Of a DNA stretch of 64,000 nt, positions 38,601-53,115 are shown piece by piece (the first letter of the stretch is position 1; the number at the start of each line of letters is the position of its first letter). Under the pieces are notes generated by a model. It did not search any database. It was not told the origin of the DNA and worked only from the letters and a program-made list of their open reading frames with translations. A program made the translations under genes and the position numbers. The stretch spans positions 1,431,001-1,495,000 of the forward strand of contig OY848931.1 of NCBI GenBank assembly GCA_963693285.1, given 5' to 3'. The DNA comes from Xestospongia muta. Taxonomy: Eukaryota; Porifera; Demospongiae; Haplosclerida; Petrosiidae.

Positions 38601-41600
38601 AGTATCAGAGGTAGTTAATGACAGTGAGAGGTGTTTCTTAGACTGTCCATATCTACACCTGCTTATTAGATTAGCTCAAAATAATACAACAAAAATAATT
38701 TATAAGTAATAGCTAGTCATATTGGAGAACAATAACACATTGTGTACAACAACTCTAAGTCAATTAACAATATTACACTTTAATTTCTGTCTGAAGAAAA
38801 TTATTGTGTGTCTATACTAAATTACATTCTTCAGTATAGACGAAAAAATTAATCGGTCTAAATAGATAGGGTTTTCCCTCGACATGGCTCCACTAAGAAT
38901 ACAATTTTCATGTTATTATTGGGACTCTAGCAGAATCATTCGAAATCGTAATGTAACAAATAAGAATTGGCTCTATAATATCTTGAAAATTAGAGAGATA
39001 TCCTCAATAATAAGGGGTTAGTATAATGTACAAATATATAAAACTGGAACAATTCTGTTCTGAATTTAGAGTCTCCACTATAAGAGGCTCAATATAATCC
39101 ATTTCATTGTGAGATTATGATTTGAATTATGAAGAATTACAATAATGTTCAATGATACAATTAAATCAGCCATTTATTATTATTATTATTATTATTAGAG
39201 GGTATTAGTTATCATGACTTTTATACTTACCTTTTCCTTCACAAGTTTTCCAAGTAATTTCTCATTAGGAGTACTGTATAATAAAACAATAAAAATTAAG
39301 AAGAGCATTGACAGAAACAATGACAATAGTCTAGTGTTTGATATGACCTAGCCATTGATATGACTTAATGTTTGATATGACTCAGTGGTACATTTGTACA
39401 CTAAGCAATGGAAACAAGAAAAGTTAAAGTTACTGCACAGTTCTGAGACAGAGATGATACAATTTTTTTCATTTGACTCAACAATGAAATAAACCTGATT
39501 TTATTACTGTACATTTAATAATAATATATTATATACCATATTTGTCATTATGAACTAATATTATAATTCCGTGATTGTGATATTTAAGTTCCTCATAAAA
39601 TTCTATGTTTCCTTCTTCAATATATTGAGCTTTAATTAACTACTGTCAATTAAAAATACAGCTGTATTACCGATAATCTCATTTATGTATTGTCATATAG
39701 TACATAGTTCATAGTTTATACCTGAGGTCATCCTCATCTCCAATATCAATACCAGCTTCTCGTAACATGTGTAGGCCCTCTTTAAATGTCAATATAAGAC
39801 TGTATTAATAAATAAATAAATATTTGAAAACACAGCATAATTAATAACCAAACACTGTAAAAATCACAAGTACAAGTATCACGATTGCCTCATATACGAT
39901 ATTACTAATTTAATTGACACTTCTTTCATATCAATAGGAGCCCTCTAACAATAATACCACACAGACAAGTATCATTTACAGGATTAATGGTTGAGGATAC
40001 AATATAGTAAGCAGACAATGTAGTAAGTTATATACATGTTCATGGCAAACAGAAAAGATATCTTCATATTACTGCACTCTATTATATAAGGGCCTCTTAA
40101 CAATAACAAATAGATAATGTGTGCTCATGTTACTTAGAAAATATCATAAGTATTGTGTAATTGATTAATTGATTTCTTTTCTGATTTCTTATTTGTGAGA
40201 ATTTACCTGGGTTCCAGAAACTTGAATGGTTCCACAGGAAATTGTTGACAGACAGTTGTTATCTCATCTTTGTATCTAAAGAGTGGTAAGTGTGACTAAT
40301 GATATCGCTAGTGATATCAAAAGGAGAGTTTATGGCAAGTCACATGATTGTTATATCAAAGTGCTCATGTCAATGAAGTCAGTTATGCTAGGATGGATGG
40401 AGAGATGGAATGATGGCAACAATATCTTAGGTATGAAAAATAATGGGAGGGAATAGTTTGAGGTAGCACTCCTTGTCTGACCATAAGCTGATAGTAAATA
40501 GAATCAAAGGAATAAGACTGCACAAACAATGTAGGCATGAATTTCACAAGGCGTAGCAAAAGATATTCCAGATAAGATAAATATGGAAGTGAGAGAGGAT
40601 GGAACCCCCCCCCCCTCACTGAACACAACTGAATAAATGTGGTGAAGTACATATGTAGATAGTTCAAACTGATTGACTGTGTGTACACAAGACTAATGTT
40701 GTTGAACTTATATAAACTTCAAAGAATGATGGGGGATGGCTATGTGATATTATATCTTCCAATGTGTAGATCCACTTACGATAAGTATGGTGTATTTTGT
40801 ATATATGTATTGGTTGTGTTATCGCTGTTTATGATGTGATTGTATTTCATGTGGTATAATTTTTAACTCTCTAAGACATACAACATAACAGTGCATTTTC
40901 TTAACAACTCACTCTTTTTGTAAGCCTTTAAATATAGCAATGAACATATCACCAATAACACGTAACACCTAACAGAAGTGAGAAAATAAAACTACCTGAT
41001 CACAAAGTTATCATCAAAAATTAAAGCATCAATACTCTATTACTATAATCTGTTCAGATATTTATATTTTAAATATAAATTTACCTTATTTACCAAATTA
41101 CTGACAAGTTTTTAACAGTTAAATATTACTGCACAAAAATTAGATACATGAAGTACCCATAAATAAATAAACACCTACTGCTGCAATGAGAGGGTAATGT
41201 AATGAAGCCATTGTACAAAGGACCTTTTATTGTGGTTTATTATCAAAGGACTAAAGATGATCTCAATTTAAGCAGTTGATAGTTAACTGGATCACTGATC
41301 TCTTCCCCTTTATTGGTACAATACAACCATTAGTATCATTATTATGTTCAATCTCTGTATTGAGGACATTTGATATAGTCTTCAAGGCAACAAAGTGTCC
41401 TCAATAAAGATTTAAATGGTTTATTATTTATTTAGTTGTTATTAGATTTAAATGGTTTATTATTTATTGTTATTGCTATTAGATACCAGCACAAGTTTTT
41501 ATAAAAGAGACAATTAATTGCTCAGAATGTAATAATGATACAAACTCAAAGTATGTGTTACCATGGCAATGTTAATGTCACTATATTAAGCTAGACACTT

Positions 41601-44600
41601 CTTTGAAGATGTGCAAAAGGGTCTAGAGCAAAGGTCACAAATGATTAAATTTCAGTTGACCAATCAGATTTCACTATTCAGATTCTGGTCAGTGATCTAT
41701 ATGTGGGGGACACAAAGTAGACTTTGTTGTTTGTTCTCTGATATCTTACTTTTATGAAGTCAACAAAGCTGATTGGTGATTGTTATCTGATGAGACTGGC
41801 TTATATCTGTACCTATGTGTTTTTAAAGTCTGTTAATTTTCAAATGTAGCCAGTATCCATTGAAAAAACAAGATAGTTGGTTGCTGGTATATATCTATAT
41901 ATATATGGCTTCCTTCTTTTTCCTCTCTGTAATAATTGCATAAATATATACTCAATTGTGACCTTCGCTAGACCTTTCTCACTCATTGGTAAAGAGGAGG
42001 GTCTAGCTTGATAGACAAAACACAACTGTTGTATTGAGTATATATTTCAGTCATTCACTGAGACTGAGACTCATTCTCTGATTCTCACAGGCTCATGTTC
42101 ATATAAAAACATTACAAATTTTTGCAAATAAATATTGGAGAATTTATACATCAAGAAGTACAAGTAATAAAAAAACAATTAAGAAAATAAATGGAGAGAT
42201 GATAATACCTAAGTATAGGAACAATGAGGGATACACAGCTTGTATACATACATAAGTAGGTTGGAATAAAGTTGGCTACTTATGTAGCGATTTTATATAA
42301 AAAACAGATTCTCAACTAATATAAACACTGCCATATCTGTGTATTGATTGCAATATAAACACAAATCCATAATTTAAATATTTGAATTTAAAGAATTTGT
42401 AATTTAAATTTGAATACACTATAAAATTATAGTTGTAGCTGATGTCAATGTAGTGAATTATACTATTGTAAAAGCTTTAGATCATTACTGGTCAGTACAC
42501 CAAAACCTCACTACATTGTAACAGGAAAAGATTAATTAGCTAATTAGATGAGTCAAATAAACTTCTCATATATTGTTTATGAAGGATTGCCAAGTTTTTA
42601 TTCAACACTCCTCAGCACACCATACACCGACATGCTAGTAATTGCAGTATACAAATTTTAGTGATTATTACTAAAATTACTATAATTAGTATACTCATTT
42701 AAAATATATAATAATAAACTGTGCAATTAGAACAATGAGTGTTAGTGTTGGCAATTATAAAGAAGAACAGTCATAACAATAGGAGTAGTTATATAGTTGT
42801 AATATAAATTCCTTAACATCTAAAAAAGGGGAAACCCCTTTAATCAAGCAGATTCATTACGTACAAGATTAGACAGGTTTTACTAATTAATATGCAAATA
42901 AAATGAATGATTTTCTTACTTCGTGATAGTGTTCAAAGAATGTCATTTCAACATCTAGACCAATAAATTCACATAAATGACGATGAGTATTTGAATCTTC
43001 AGCTCGGAATACTAGAAATGAAACAATAGACAATTTAATAATTGAACTATACCAAATAGTATTGTGTAACTTAACGTTAGATATAATATTTTAGTCTCTA
43101 GATCATTTATTAAAATTATTATTCTAATAGTTTATGGATGAAAGTTCATGTAATGATATAGTGACAAAAAGTTTAATCATCAACAATGAATGTCAGTACA
43201 TAGAAAGGTTGCCAAGTTGTTGTCAAAGAGGGAAACCATTCGTTAGATTCAGTCCTGAAAGATTGTCATGGATACTCAATGGATACTAATTATCAACTGG
43301 ATGCCCATCAGTACAGTATCCATCAAATGGTAAAGTCTTTTTGAGGACCTGAAGGCATTAATCTTTTAACAAGAATAATTATAAGATTATTTTAAAGTAC
43401 TGTTGTTGATGTAGGAGACTAGGATTATTGTTAACATTGAAGACTAGATAATTGACAGAAGCTATGGAACTGCTCAATGATGTTTTCTCAAGTAACAAAG
43501 TTCAGAAGCTTCAATCGGTTACATCCAATTCAAAGGACTTGCGATCAAAGTAATGATATTCATTGGATTGGTTGCTATGTACATTAGCAGCTATTATATA
43601 TGGATAGATTTCATTCATCACTTTTGAAAGTCACACACAACAATACAATAAATAGATAGAAATGAACATACAAATTCACATAAAGAACGCATGGCCCACA
43701 ACGATCTTAGGACTGCCTAAGATAAGTTTTTACGGAATTGACATTTTAATCTCTTTACATGGAACATTTAATAGATTAAAGCTTAAATAAGCTCATGTTA
43801 TTGAATGATGTAATTAGTTGTCAAAAAAATGCTGATTAATACATCATTCATGCTTTAAAAATATCTTGCGAATGCTCCATATACTTTTTGACTTATAATA
43901 TAACTAAAGATATGATTGAGTCATTTTCTAGTAATTTAGTAGCCATTGATTAATAAATTAATCATTAAGGGTGTGGTCATTATTGACAGAGCATAAAGCT
44001 ATGAAAAACAGAAATTTATGCCTCCTCAAGATAAGGCAGAATACAATTCCAACCAGAAATCTCTGTGTTGTCATCAGAAATAAAAATCAAAAATTTCTAA
44101 AAGTAAAACATTACAAAGTCCTCAAAAGTATAGGATCACAAAATTTTACAGACACAAAAGGTCACAGTGTTCACTATAATAATAATTATGGATGTGATAT
44201 ATATTGGATAAGGACATCAGCTTATCTAACTAATAGACAAATAGTATGTAATGCAATGAACTTAGAACACTCAAATATAAAATTTATTTCTAATAAATAA
44301 ACAAGAGAAAACAAGTCTCTATATCACTTAATACATCCAGTGTTGTCCTCTACCTTGTAAAAAAAATTAATGACATTATCATGTCTTCCCAATGGATTGT
44401 CATTGTATATGTGATTTCATTTAATACATGTCTCTTACAAGAAGTGCTAATATTACATTCATATACTTACATACCAGAACCAATTGTGAAGACTTTATCA
44501 AAGTCTGCAGCTATAGCCATCTGCTTATAAAGTTGAGGACTCTGTGCCAAATAAGCTTGTCCTTCATATTAAAGAAAAACAGAAGAAAGATCATAAGATG

Positions 44601-47600
44601 ACATCACAAAGTAAATGAACCTGTGGTTTTGCATAATTATATCCATGTGGTTTAGTACAAGTTTAGACAATTAATTACTTAGATACACCCACAATAACCA
44701 GCATCTACCTTCGTACTACACAAGTAGAAGTCAAATTGTCTCTAACAGCTACCATGGCACAACACACATGAATAAGACTTGTCCATTAATGTAAATGACA
44801 CAAGAGTATTGTAACACTCTTCTTATACTGTTGTGTATTTTTAAGGTTTAAAATACAGTGAGTTTGGAGACATAATTCTAATAACTCTTATATAACTGTT
44901 GAATATCATGTCTTCAAGTTTTGAGTATCAAATGTCACTGTGAAGAATAATAAGTATGTATTCCAAAATTGCATATTTAGTTCCAATATGATTTCTACAG
45001 AGTTTTAGCTGTTCTATTCATCACAACAGCTATAGCCTATAGCAGTTATAATAATTAGGAACACTGAGCCATTTGTATATGGTCACGCACGAGGCATGCA
45101 TGAGGCATGCATGAAGCATGTTATCATACTATCATCTAGCACATGATGTATCTTCCTTGTACATGTAATAAAATGTAACATTTAAGTGGTTTGTTATATA
45201 ATATTATGTAATATCATGTTAACAGCCCAAAAACAGAAAAATAAATAAGAATTGAGGGGATTATTAACGATCCTGTTACAAATATCAGCATAACTCTTAC
45301 AATTACGAAGACTTGTTATGAAAACTGCTTCCTTCATATAACAATGCATAATCCTGAAATCCTGAAAGTAATATGCGTACACGCTAAACCAAAAAAAAAC
45401 ATTTAATGTTACACTAAAGTTTACTCTACTTCAACTGAAAATATAAAATAAATCTTTATAATTCATTTCTTTTTAAGATCCAAATAGTTTGTTTTTTTGT
45501 AATGAAGTTGTGTGTTTGTTAAAGATATCATATTGTTAATTCAGATGTCAGTGTCAGCTGTATGTTTCACAATGTGATGTAAGGGTTTTATTATATATTG
45601 AGTGATTGGAATCATATAAAAAATTTGAGTTACCTTTGAAATATGACACTTCAAATACATTAGCTCCACCTTCGCTAGCAGCTATAGGTGTGTGTGTGTG
45701 TGTGTGCGTGTGTGAAAGAGAGAGAGAGAGAGAATTTAAATGATATTAAAACAACATTTGTTTTGCAAATAAAAACACAATAATGTAGTTTGAAGTTAAA
45801 AGGTATTATTCAGACATGTGGGTTGAAATAAAATCTTAAATCTAAATGTAATCCTATTCCTGATCTTTTTTAATTTTCAAGTACCTCTGTAATTATTATG
45901 TAATTAATCACAACCAAATTTACTCTATTTTATGTAATACAATTAACATACTTCTTCAATACAAAGACACACCATACAAGATAACTAAAGCCAGATAAAA
46001 CCATCAATTAAGTATGTTAATATTATAAAAGCAACAAAATGAAAAGTACCAATTAAGAAATTACAATTGAATACAAGCACTATAATGATGAGTGTGACTA
46101 ATTGTGAGGCTCAAAGATTTTTACCAGCTTGCTTCTCTGCCTAGTTTAGTTTGCTATTTCTTTATAGTTGTAGTCAATGTTTCAATGTGAAATCAGCATC
46201 ATCAAACAAAATAATTACAGAACAATTTTGCAATTGTAATTTAGTTCGTTTGATAATCAATAGTGTAGGTGGGATATACTATTAGGTGATGTCTGCCAAA
46301 TTATCTTGTGACACGCCCTCACTTAATTACTCTCTAAAACCAAATAATTATACTGTGGCTAGCAGAAAACCCCATAATGCTTTAATGTGAAATTAATACA
46401 TCTACATTTAGATTCCAAAACTTAGGGTTTACAGTCTAGGGTATTGTAATAATTTCATATTACAATATTGCAATTTCTACCAGAACAATTATTATTGCCA
46501 ATTTTGATAGAAATTATTATGTTTGTTTTCATGAAAAGAATGCAATTTCATACTCCAGTCTTTTGTTAAATAAGATTACATAAGACTTCTTAAATTAATT
46601 GAAGGGATCACTTGAATCTTACAGACACAAATAAGCCATACGTGAACAAATGCTGCGTGACTTGCGTCATAGGAAGTAATGGATAAACTATAGTCCGAAC
46701 ACGTATCGTAATCTTTAAATATACTAAGAAAAAAACGGAGATTTTCGCCGTTTACTACGACATTTCGTCATCTTAAATTCTACGTCTCATCGTTGCGTCA
46801 TGGCATGTGGTCCTGGCTACATGCTGCTAAAAAGTTGAATTTGTTATCAACATCGATTGATATAACACGAGGGAAGACTTCCACTCTTAAGATGTTCCGC
46901 AGCTATCAGGACCTGCAGAACTAATAGAGAGGGCTGAAACTGCTTCCTGCGTAATTTTTATTCTCAAGCAAACTGGATCTTTTAATCTATGACTCGACTT
47001 GGCCTGTATCTTCCATTAAGAACATGGACGACACAACAGCAAACAGTATAGAACTATTTCAACCAGGGAATGTATCGACAGAAGATTTCGATGCTCTATA
47101 TGGTACGTTCAATAGATACTAAACAAGAGCTAGCTAGAACGCTTGGCCACGCCCTTATTGTGTTAGTTCAAAACTTTAGCGGTCCATTCCTCAGGATTAA
47201 ATTCCATTATTGAATATAAAAGTAGCATTTACTCGGAATGAACTGAATTGTAGGGTTGATTTTCTGGAATTTGTACGTTCTAAGTAATGTACAGTGGAGG
47301 AACTCAAACTATGCCTGCCATTGTGAAATCAGAATTTTTCTGGTTTGACAGGCAAACTTTTCCATGTTGCTTGAATAATAATATAGAAGGTACTTTCTAA
47401 ACTAATCTTGTATTTATGATAAAGTAAAGGTGTTATAAATTTTTATTATTATTAAGGATCTTATCAACAACAGTGGCACAATGCTGCAGTATCTTCAGCA
47501 GCAGCAGCTGGAAAAATTAATGAATCACATCACAACAGCCACACATCTTCTAACACAAGTACTAGCAGCCCTGAACAACAAGTAGCAGTAACATGTTATC

Positions 47601-50600
47601 AAGGAAGTTCTAAAGATGATCCATTCTCTCTACCAGGAGCATCTCCAAACTTTGATGGGAACCGATCCTCAAATAGTATATTTAGTGACCATTTATCTGG
47701 ATCAGACAATGATACTGAAGAACGACCACGTAAGAAAAGATTTCCAGTCCCCGTTGACAAAAAAGATGACAAATACTGGGAGAGAAGAAGAAAAAACAAT
47801 ATCGCAGCTAAGCGATCAAGAGAAATGAAGAGACAAAAGGTAGAAGATGAACTTTACAAAGCTAAAGAAGCAATTCAAGAAAATCAAAAATTAAAACAAG
47901 AAATTGAAGTATTAAAAGCTGAAATCAATAGTCTTAGAAGGCTCTTGAAGGATGCTAATATGACTTTATCGCTATGGATACGAGCCCGCCAAACATCAGA
48001 TTCACCTTCACAGTTGCCACCTATGTTAAGGAATCCTAGTAATATGCCATTTGTTACATTCCCAGTGACCAGTACATCAACAATGTGAGTAGAACAATCT
48101 ATTATATTTATGACTTGACTGTAAGCTTTGTTGTAATATAATATAATATGATATTATACTATTCCAATTCATTTCTAAACTGTCCACAGCAAGATAATCA
48201 TTTATCCTGCCATCCTGTCTTTATTTCTATTGTTCTACAGTAGTCCATTTTCATTTCTATCTTTTAAGTCTTTCTTTTCTTTGTTTGATTTGTTGTATGC
48301 ATTTCAAAAGGGAATACCACATGTTATTTGATTTATACTTTTCTTATTTTTTGTAATGGACTCTGATTTCTTTATAAAAAAGAATTATATTTAATAGTCA
48401 AAGGAAACGAACTTCATAAAATATTAACAGAAAATGCAAAATATGCATTATCTTTTAAATCATTATAGTACAAGCACCAACTATTCTGGCAATAGAGCTG
48501 TAACTAACGATAACCAATATGTTTCTAGGTGTAAAAAATGTCACGTGAGAACATGGTCATGCTTAGTGGAACTCAGTGAAGTTCTGATCCCATGTTGAGT
48601 ATGGGTCTTGAACTAATGGCAAAATATTGGAACTAATGACTCAGTTGAATAACCTGACCAAACGATGCACATTCTGCAAATACAAACTATTCCTTCTCAT
48701 TTAAATACAGCGACTGAGATAATAGAGTACATTATATAATATGTATAGATAATATATAATTTAATACCATATCATAGCCAGTTTTTTAAATGCCAAGGAA
48801 AATATTTCTGATCATTAGTTACAGGTCTATTGCTGGGACAGTTGCTCATCACTAATTGTGCTATAAAATTTAGTTACTCCTTATTATTACAATTACATAA
48901 TTAAGCTTAATAGTAAAGCATCCTTCACAACATAAGGCAAATAAACTAGTGGCTATAGGGTACTCAGAATATTAATCCCAATTGTCAAAATGATATGATG
49001 GTGTATTTAGAGTGAGTGTACTCTCTTAATTGTAATACTATAGTGTATAGATGAGTGCTCCTGACTAGGTCATAGATAGTTATTCAAGCCATGTCAATGA
49101 CCTACCATAAAACCCAAACAAGTGCTAATAAAGTGTTGAGGTCACTTCATGTTGGCTCAAACAAAATGTCATTAATTTTATAACTCTGTCTCTCAGGAAG
49201 GGGAAATTTATTATTGCCATAACCATTACACTCAGCAAGAACTACATTACAAGTCAAATAATATAATATTAAAAAGTGGTACTGTCTTGAGATCATTAAT
49301 ATCTTGATATTGAAAACATACTAATTATGTGCCCAAATAAATCCCTTTTTAAATAAGAAATGTATAATTAATTAAAGTGAGTATGATAGAGTTTAACTAA
49401 TAAGATTATTGGTAACAAGTAGTTCTTTAAAAACTCAAGTTTCTGTTATGATTAGCCAGGAACATCACATTTCAGGACTAGACACTTTTTGTTTGATGTT
49501 GCTAATAACTTCCCCAAAAATGATTTACAAGGTGCTAACATGTATGATGTATCCAAGGGATACCACAAGTCTCATATAAGTATTTGTATCCCTTTGACAC
49601 AAACCACTACATTTTGTAAGAAGATACTATAGCTTAAAGTGATTATTACCTGACTTAAAGAACCATAATATAACCAAAAGCTTTATGCTACTGACATCAA
49701 AGTTGACCTGTGCAGGCAGTTTTTCAATGACTCAGTGACAAATGGGGAGTGTGCTAATTAAAGTAATTAAATGTTTTTGAACAGTACAGTTCAAAGAGAA
49801 ACTGTTACATTTGAAACAGAGTATCAATCTGTAGGTCAAGAAAGTGGTCTCTTATTTTTAGTTAATCAGCTTGGTCAATAAGCCACCTGTTTGCAACTAA
49901 GGTATCATGATATTAACATCTGGATATGTTGCCATCTATATACAAGAATGATGCATTCAATTCTGTATGGAAAAGTTCTAAACTAAGAGACGACTTCACA
50001 AGTCAGAACATGTTATTAAATGAACAATTCAAAAAAGATTTACCAATAATTAAGATTGTGATTCTATTAAATCCTGTAAAATTGTTATGCACTAACAATC
50101 ACAAACTTGGAGGCAAGCTCACTTTTGTCAATCATCAATTGGATATTGTATACTTTCTATGATACAAATATATACTATCTTATTACAGTATGCATACATG
50201 GACTGTTACGACCACACATAGCATGCCAGGTGGATTAATCTAAGGTATGTCATAATAATTTGAAACGTAACAGGTGTGTCCAAGTGCAGGGACATTTGTA
50301 TAAAATACTTGGCTGGTTGTAGTATTTTATTATAATGTATAAGTCATTTTAATCATTTTTGCCTTTACACGGGAATTTTTGGATAAAAAAAATGCGTCAG
50401 CTGTTATACCAAGTGGAATAATTGAATTAGTAACTTTTGGAAGTTTTCACACAACAACAGATAATACAATGAAAACAAACAAGCTGAGATAAAAACATAC
50501 CACACATCTAAAACAATGATAGGACTACAGTAAAATGATTTATTTAATACCACTTACAATAATAAGATAGATAGATTTCTCTTTTAGACACAACTACCAT

Positions 50601-53115
50601 ATATTTTTTGTTTTTCAATTGTTATAGTTTCAACAAATTTGTCATTTAAACTTCCACTTCTTTCATATGGTTATATCACTATTCCAGTTATGCAATATTA
50701 CATAACATTAATAACCACATAGTGTACATATGATCCATCAACTGAGCTTCAAATAATTCAATTAGCAAAATACAAAGATGCTATTTTAACGTGCACTTAG
50801 TGATGTATATATTGTCATAACACAAAGACCAACTCCTATTATATTATTACCATACATAAGAATTTTTAAAAGACCATATCAGCTCTGGTCGTACCAGTTG
50901 ACTTATATAACATAACAGAGCCTAAACTCTCAATACATTTTAAGAAGTTACTTTTGTGGTATTGATCTAGTGGGAGTTGATCCATGTGTGAAGTACTATA
51001 TGGTATCACATTATTTAGCAGTTTAATATTGAGCTTGTTTTTTACATTTGACTTGACTTAACCTGAAATAATCTTTGGTGTGTGGATTTCCACAAAACCC
51101 TGAGATGTGAGGTAATCACGAAACAATCGACAAATTCCAGCTTCAATTCGAAAGATGGCTTGATTAGTCATTGTCTATAAAAGAGATGTCATTGTTAGCA
51201 AACTAAATAAAACAGTTGAGTCACTCACTCTTAGATCAATAATTCTATTGTCTAGACGAGTGTCTTGGTTCACTCGAACTTGTGGACCATCCTGAAGAAA
51301 AAAATTGTATATTAATTCATTTTCTCCATGGTTACCAATATTGTATTACTTCAATTCCAGCCTCTGGCCTCATAGCATCATCCAATTGGAATGGTAGTTG
51401 TGGCTGAGACTGACTCACACAATAGATCTGTTGTAAAATAAACAAAGTCAATATTTACAGAGAAATGTTCCTATCTAATGACCTTTCTACTAACTCAAGG
51501 CAAGAAAAGACACTTATGTCAAGCTGGTGTTCATTATTTAGAGATAAAGCTAAGCTAACTACAAATCCCCTTACATACTGAGTGACAAATCTCTACCTCT
51601 TAATGGCCATTGGATGTTAGCATGCATTTATTAAGTAACTGAATTAATTTACAATTAACAATACAGCTTAGAGAAAGGGCTAAGTTAACTGTCTGTACAC
51701 CACTACTATCATACATGTCCTTGTTTAACTATTGCCTATTGTGGAAGTCTCTTACTAGGATACTTCCTATATTTGAAGTGATGTTATTTCCTCACAAAAT
51801 AATTCATTGTTAGTTTGACATACTTTGGTAACAGCTAGCTCAACATCTTGTTGAGAACAGCCAGTGATTGTTTCTGGAGCAGCAGACACCAATCCCTCCA
51901 CATCGACAATAGACTCTTTGTATATGCTACAAATATACTTTATGTAATGAAACAACAAAAGGAAGACTTACTCGGAGGCATAGCGTACCATCTGTTTACT
52001 TGTTGTCGTTCCTACGGCAACCACAGCTTGCACTGTGTAATGTTGACTACGAAGAACCAAAAAACACATGTTCCCTAATTATGGTTTCAATTATGTAATT
52101 AGAAGAAGAAGTGTGTTTTGTTACCAGTAGCTCTGCTTGCATGTAGACGAGCTCGTACTAGGACAATAGAATTCACTTTGTTAGAATTAAGATCCTTTAT
52201 AAGTGTCCATATTTTATCTATAAAATTAACATCAGAGCAGTTACAAAACATTACATCATCTGACTTGTTTTCTCCTGTGACTGAGCTAATGGAAGGTTGC
52301 CATAACAACCTTTAGAGATGTCCTATAAAGAGTATTTATAATAGACTGTAATCAAATTTAAATTATACTATTTCTACCTGTGCATCTCTGGCAGCTGCTT
52401 CAGCTTCCTGTAAACACATAAATAAAAAATTAACCAATATTGCATTGACTGATATGTCATTACCAATTTGGCAGCTGTCTGAGCTTTTCGTTCATCTTTC
52501 TTCAATTGTTTTGCTTGCTTCTTTAAAGCTTTCTTTGACAAAGGCTTGCCATCTTCACTAGAAAGATATAGTAACACATTATCAATCATTATGTCAACAG
52601 TATATTGACATGAGCTAATTAAAACAATAATTATAGTTGGGACATTAAAATCACACCAAAGCATGTTGCCATGGTAACTAATTCACTCTGTATACAACCT
52701 TGAGCCTTTTTAAAATAGTTCTGTTAAAAGGGAGGATAATGTTTTACCATATAATTGATGCACTGTTTTCACATATAAATAATGTGAATGAAAGAACTGA
52801 ACAGGAAGTAATACTCCTGTTTGTTTCCTGTCACATGTTTCCTGTTCCTTTGTATTAAAAATAATAAAAATTAATGAAAGGAAGTAGAGTCATGACAGAA
52901 AAAATATTAGGTAACCACAAACAAACTCTGTAATCCAATTATATAAATCTTGTGATTGACAGTGCCATAAATATTAGAGAATATGTCAGTACATAATGAA
53001 AAGATGGATTTATAACTCATCCTCTTTCGAAGACATTTCTTCAAACACACAACAATAATATGTGTTCTTACTCAGTTTGTCCTTCTACAAGTTCTTCTGG
53101 TTCTAACTCAGCCAT
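35657..53115 (-). CDS. DARS1: Cytosolic aspartyl-tRNA synthetase, about 16 exons over 17.5 kb
   Basis: A class II synthetase charging tRNA-Asp. It starts [15 protein letters not shown] at 53115, then a Lys-rich helix ([19 protein letters not shown]) and the OB-fold anticodon-binding domain ([41 protein letters not shown]). The catalytic domain includes [15 protein letters not shown], motif 1 [38 protein letters not shown], motif 2 region [50 protein letters not shown] and motif 3 [23 protein letters not shown]. It ends [15 protein letters not shown], as in animal DARS1; no mitochondrial form is suggested. The introns are unusually long for this window; the largest (45682-51062) encloses a bZIP gene on the other strand. 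Head-to-head with GLB1. Confidence 0.95.
36344..36404. repeat. 20-bp tandem repeat, three copies, in DARS1 intron
   Basis: A unit like cactaggggtcaactccacc occurs three times in a row with a few substitutions; the third copy is truncated. Confidence 0.85.
37866..37910. repeat. (GT)n tract in DARS1 intron
   Basis: About 45 nt of GT repeats with several single-base breaks, in mid-intron and not at a splice site. Confidence 0.85.
43366..43670 (-). repeat. Dispersed repeat family, copy B (about 300 bp)
   Basis: Its reverse complement aligns with 20624-20931 over about 300 bp, including attgaagcttctgaac, cagttccatagctt and gttaacaataatc blocks. It lies in a DARS1 intron, in opposite orientation to copy A relative to the window. 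Confidence 0.75.
45687..45733 (-). repeat. (CT)n(CA)n tract at a DARS1 acceptor
   Basis: On the DARS1 sense strand this reads CT repeats, then CA repeats, then CCTATAG at the acceptor of the exon [16 protein letters not shown] (edge at 45681). Confidence 0.9.
46662..46801 (+). promoter_or_regulatory. bZIP-type sites upstream of nested bZIP gene
   Basis: TTGCGTCAT occurs at 46662-46670 and 46793-46801, and the related TTTCGTCAT at 46763-46771. TTGC plus GTCAT combines the half-sites used by C/EBP/PAR and CREB/ATF bZIP dimers. The sites lie 220-360 bp before the start codon of a bZIP gene. Motif match only. Confidence 0.45.
47024..48088 (+). CDS. PAR-type bZIP transcription factor nested in DARS1 intron
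   Basis: Exon 1 is 47024-47102 ([20 protein letters not shown]), joined in frame to an exon from 47457 ([12 protein letters not shown]). The basic region is [20 protein letters not shown] followed by [17 protein letters not shown], a close match to the HLF/TEF/DBP/NFIL3 group (KDDKYWxRRRKNNxAAKRSR), then a leucine-zipper-like coiled coil (about residues 155-195). DNA-binding Asn and Arg positions are intact. The frame reaches TGA at 48086-48088, but that stop lies inside a strong donor (AT|GTGAGT at 48084/48085). Splicing to about 48470-48529 and then about 50187-50243 would give a Ser/Thr-rich end ([16 protein letters not shown], then [21 protein letters not shown]). I report the unspliced end and treat the extension as an alternative. 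Confidence 0.85.
48089..51062. other. Remainder of the DARS1 large intron
   Basis: About 3 kb of AT-rich sequence 3' of the bZIP zipper exon. The only coding candidates are the two possible bZIP 3' exons at about 48470-48529 and 50187-50243. No repeat or RNA gene was recognised. Confidence 0.5.

Noticed and set aside
43971..44300. 109-aa open frame on the plus strand in a DARS1 intron
   Set aside because: Asn/Lys-rich composition typical of AT-rich noncoding sequence, no recognisable motif, no splice context, and it lies within an intron of an antisense gene.
35104..44735. Similar short sequences tactac(a/g)caagtagaa near 35115 and 44715
   Set aside because: Similarity covers only about 20 nt and does not extend into the flanks, so a repeat family cannot be claimed.
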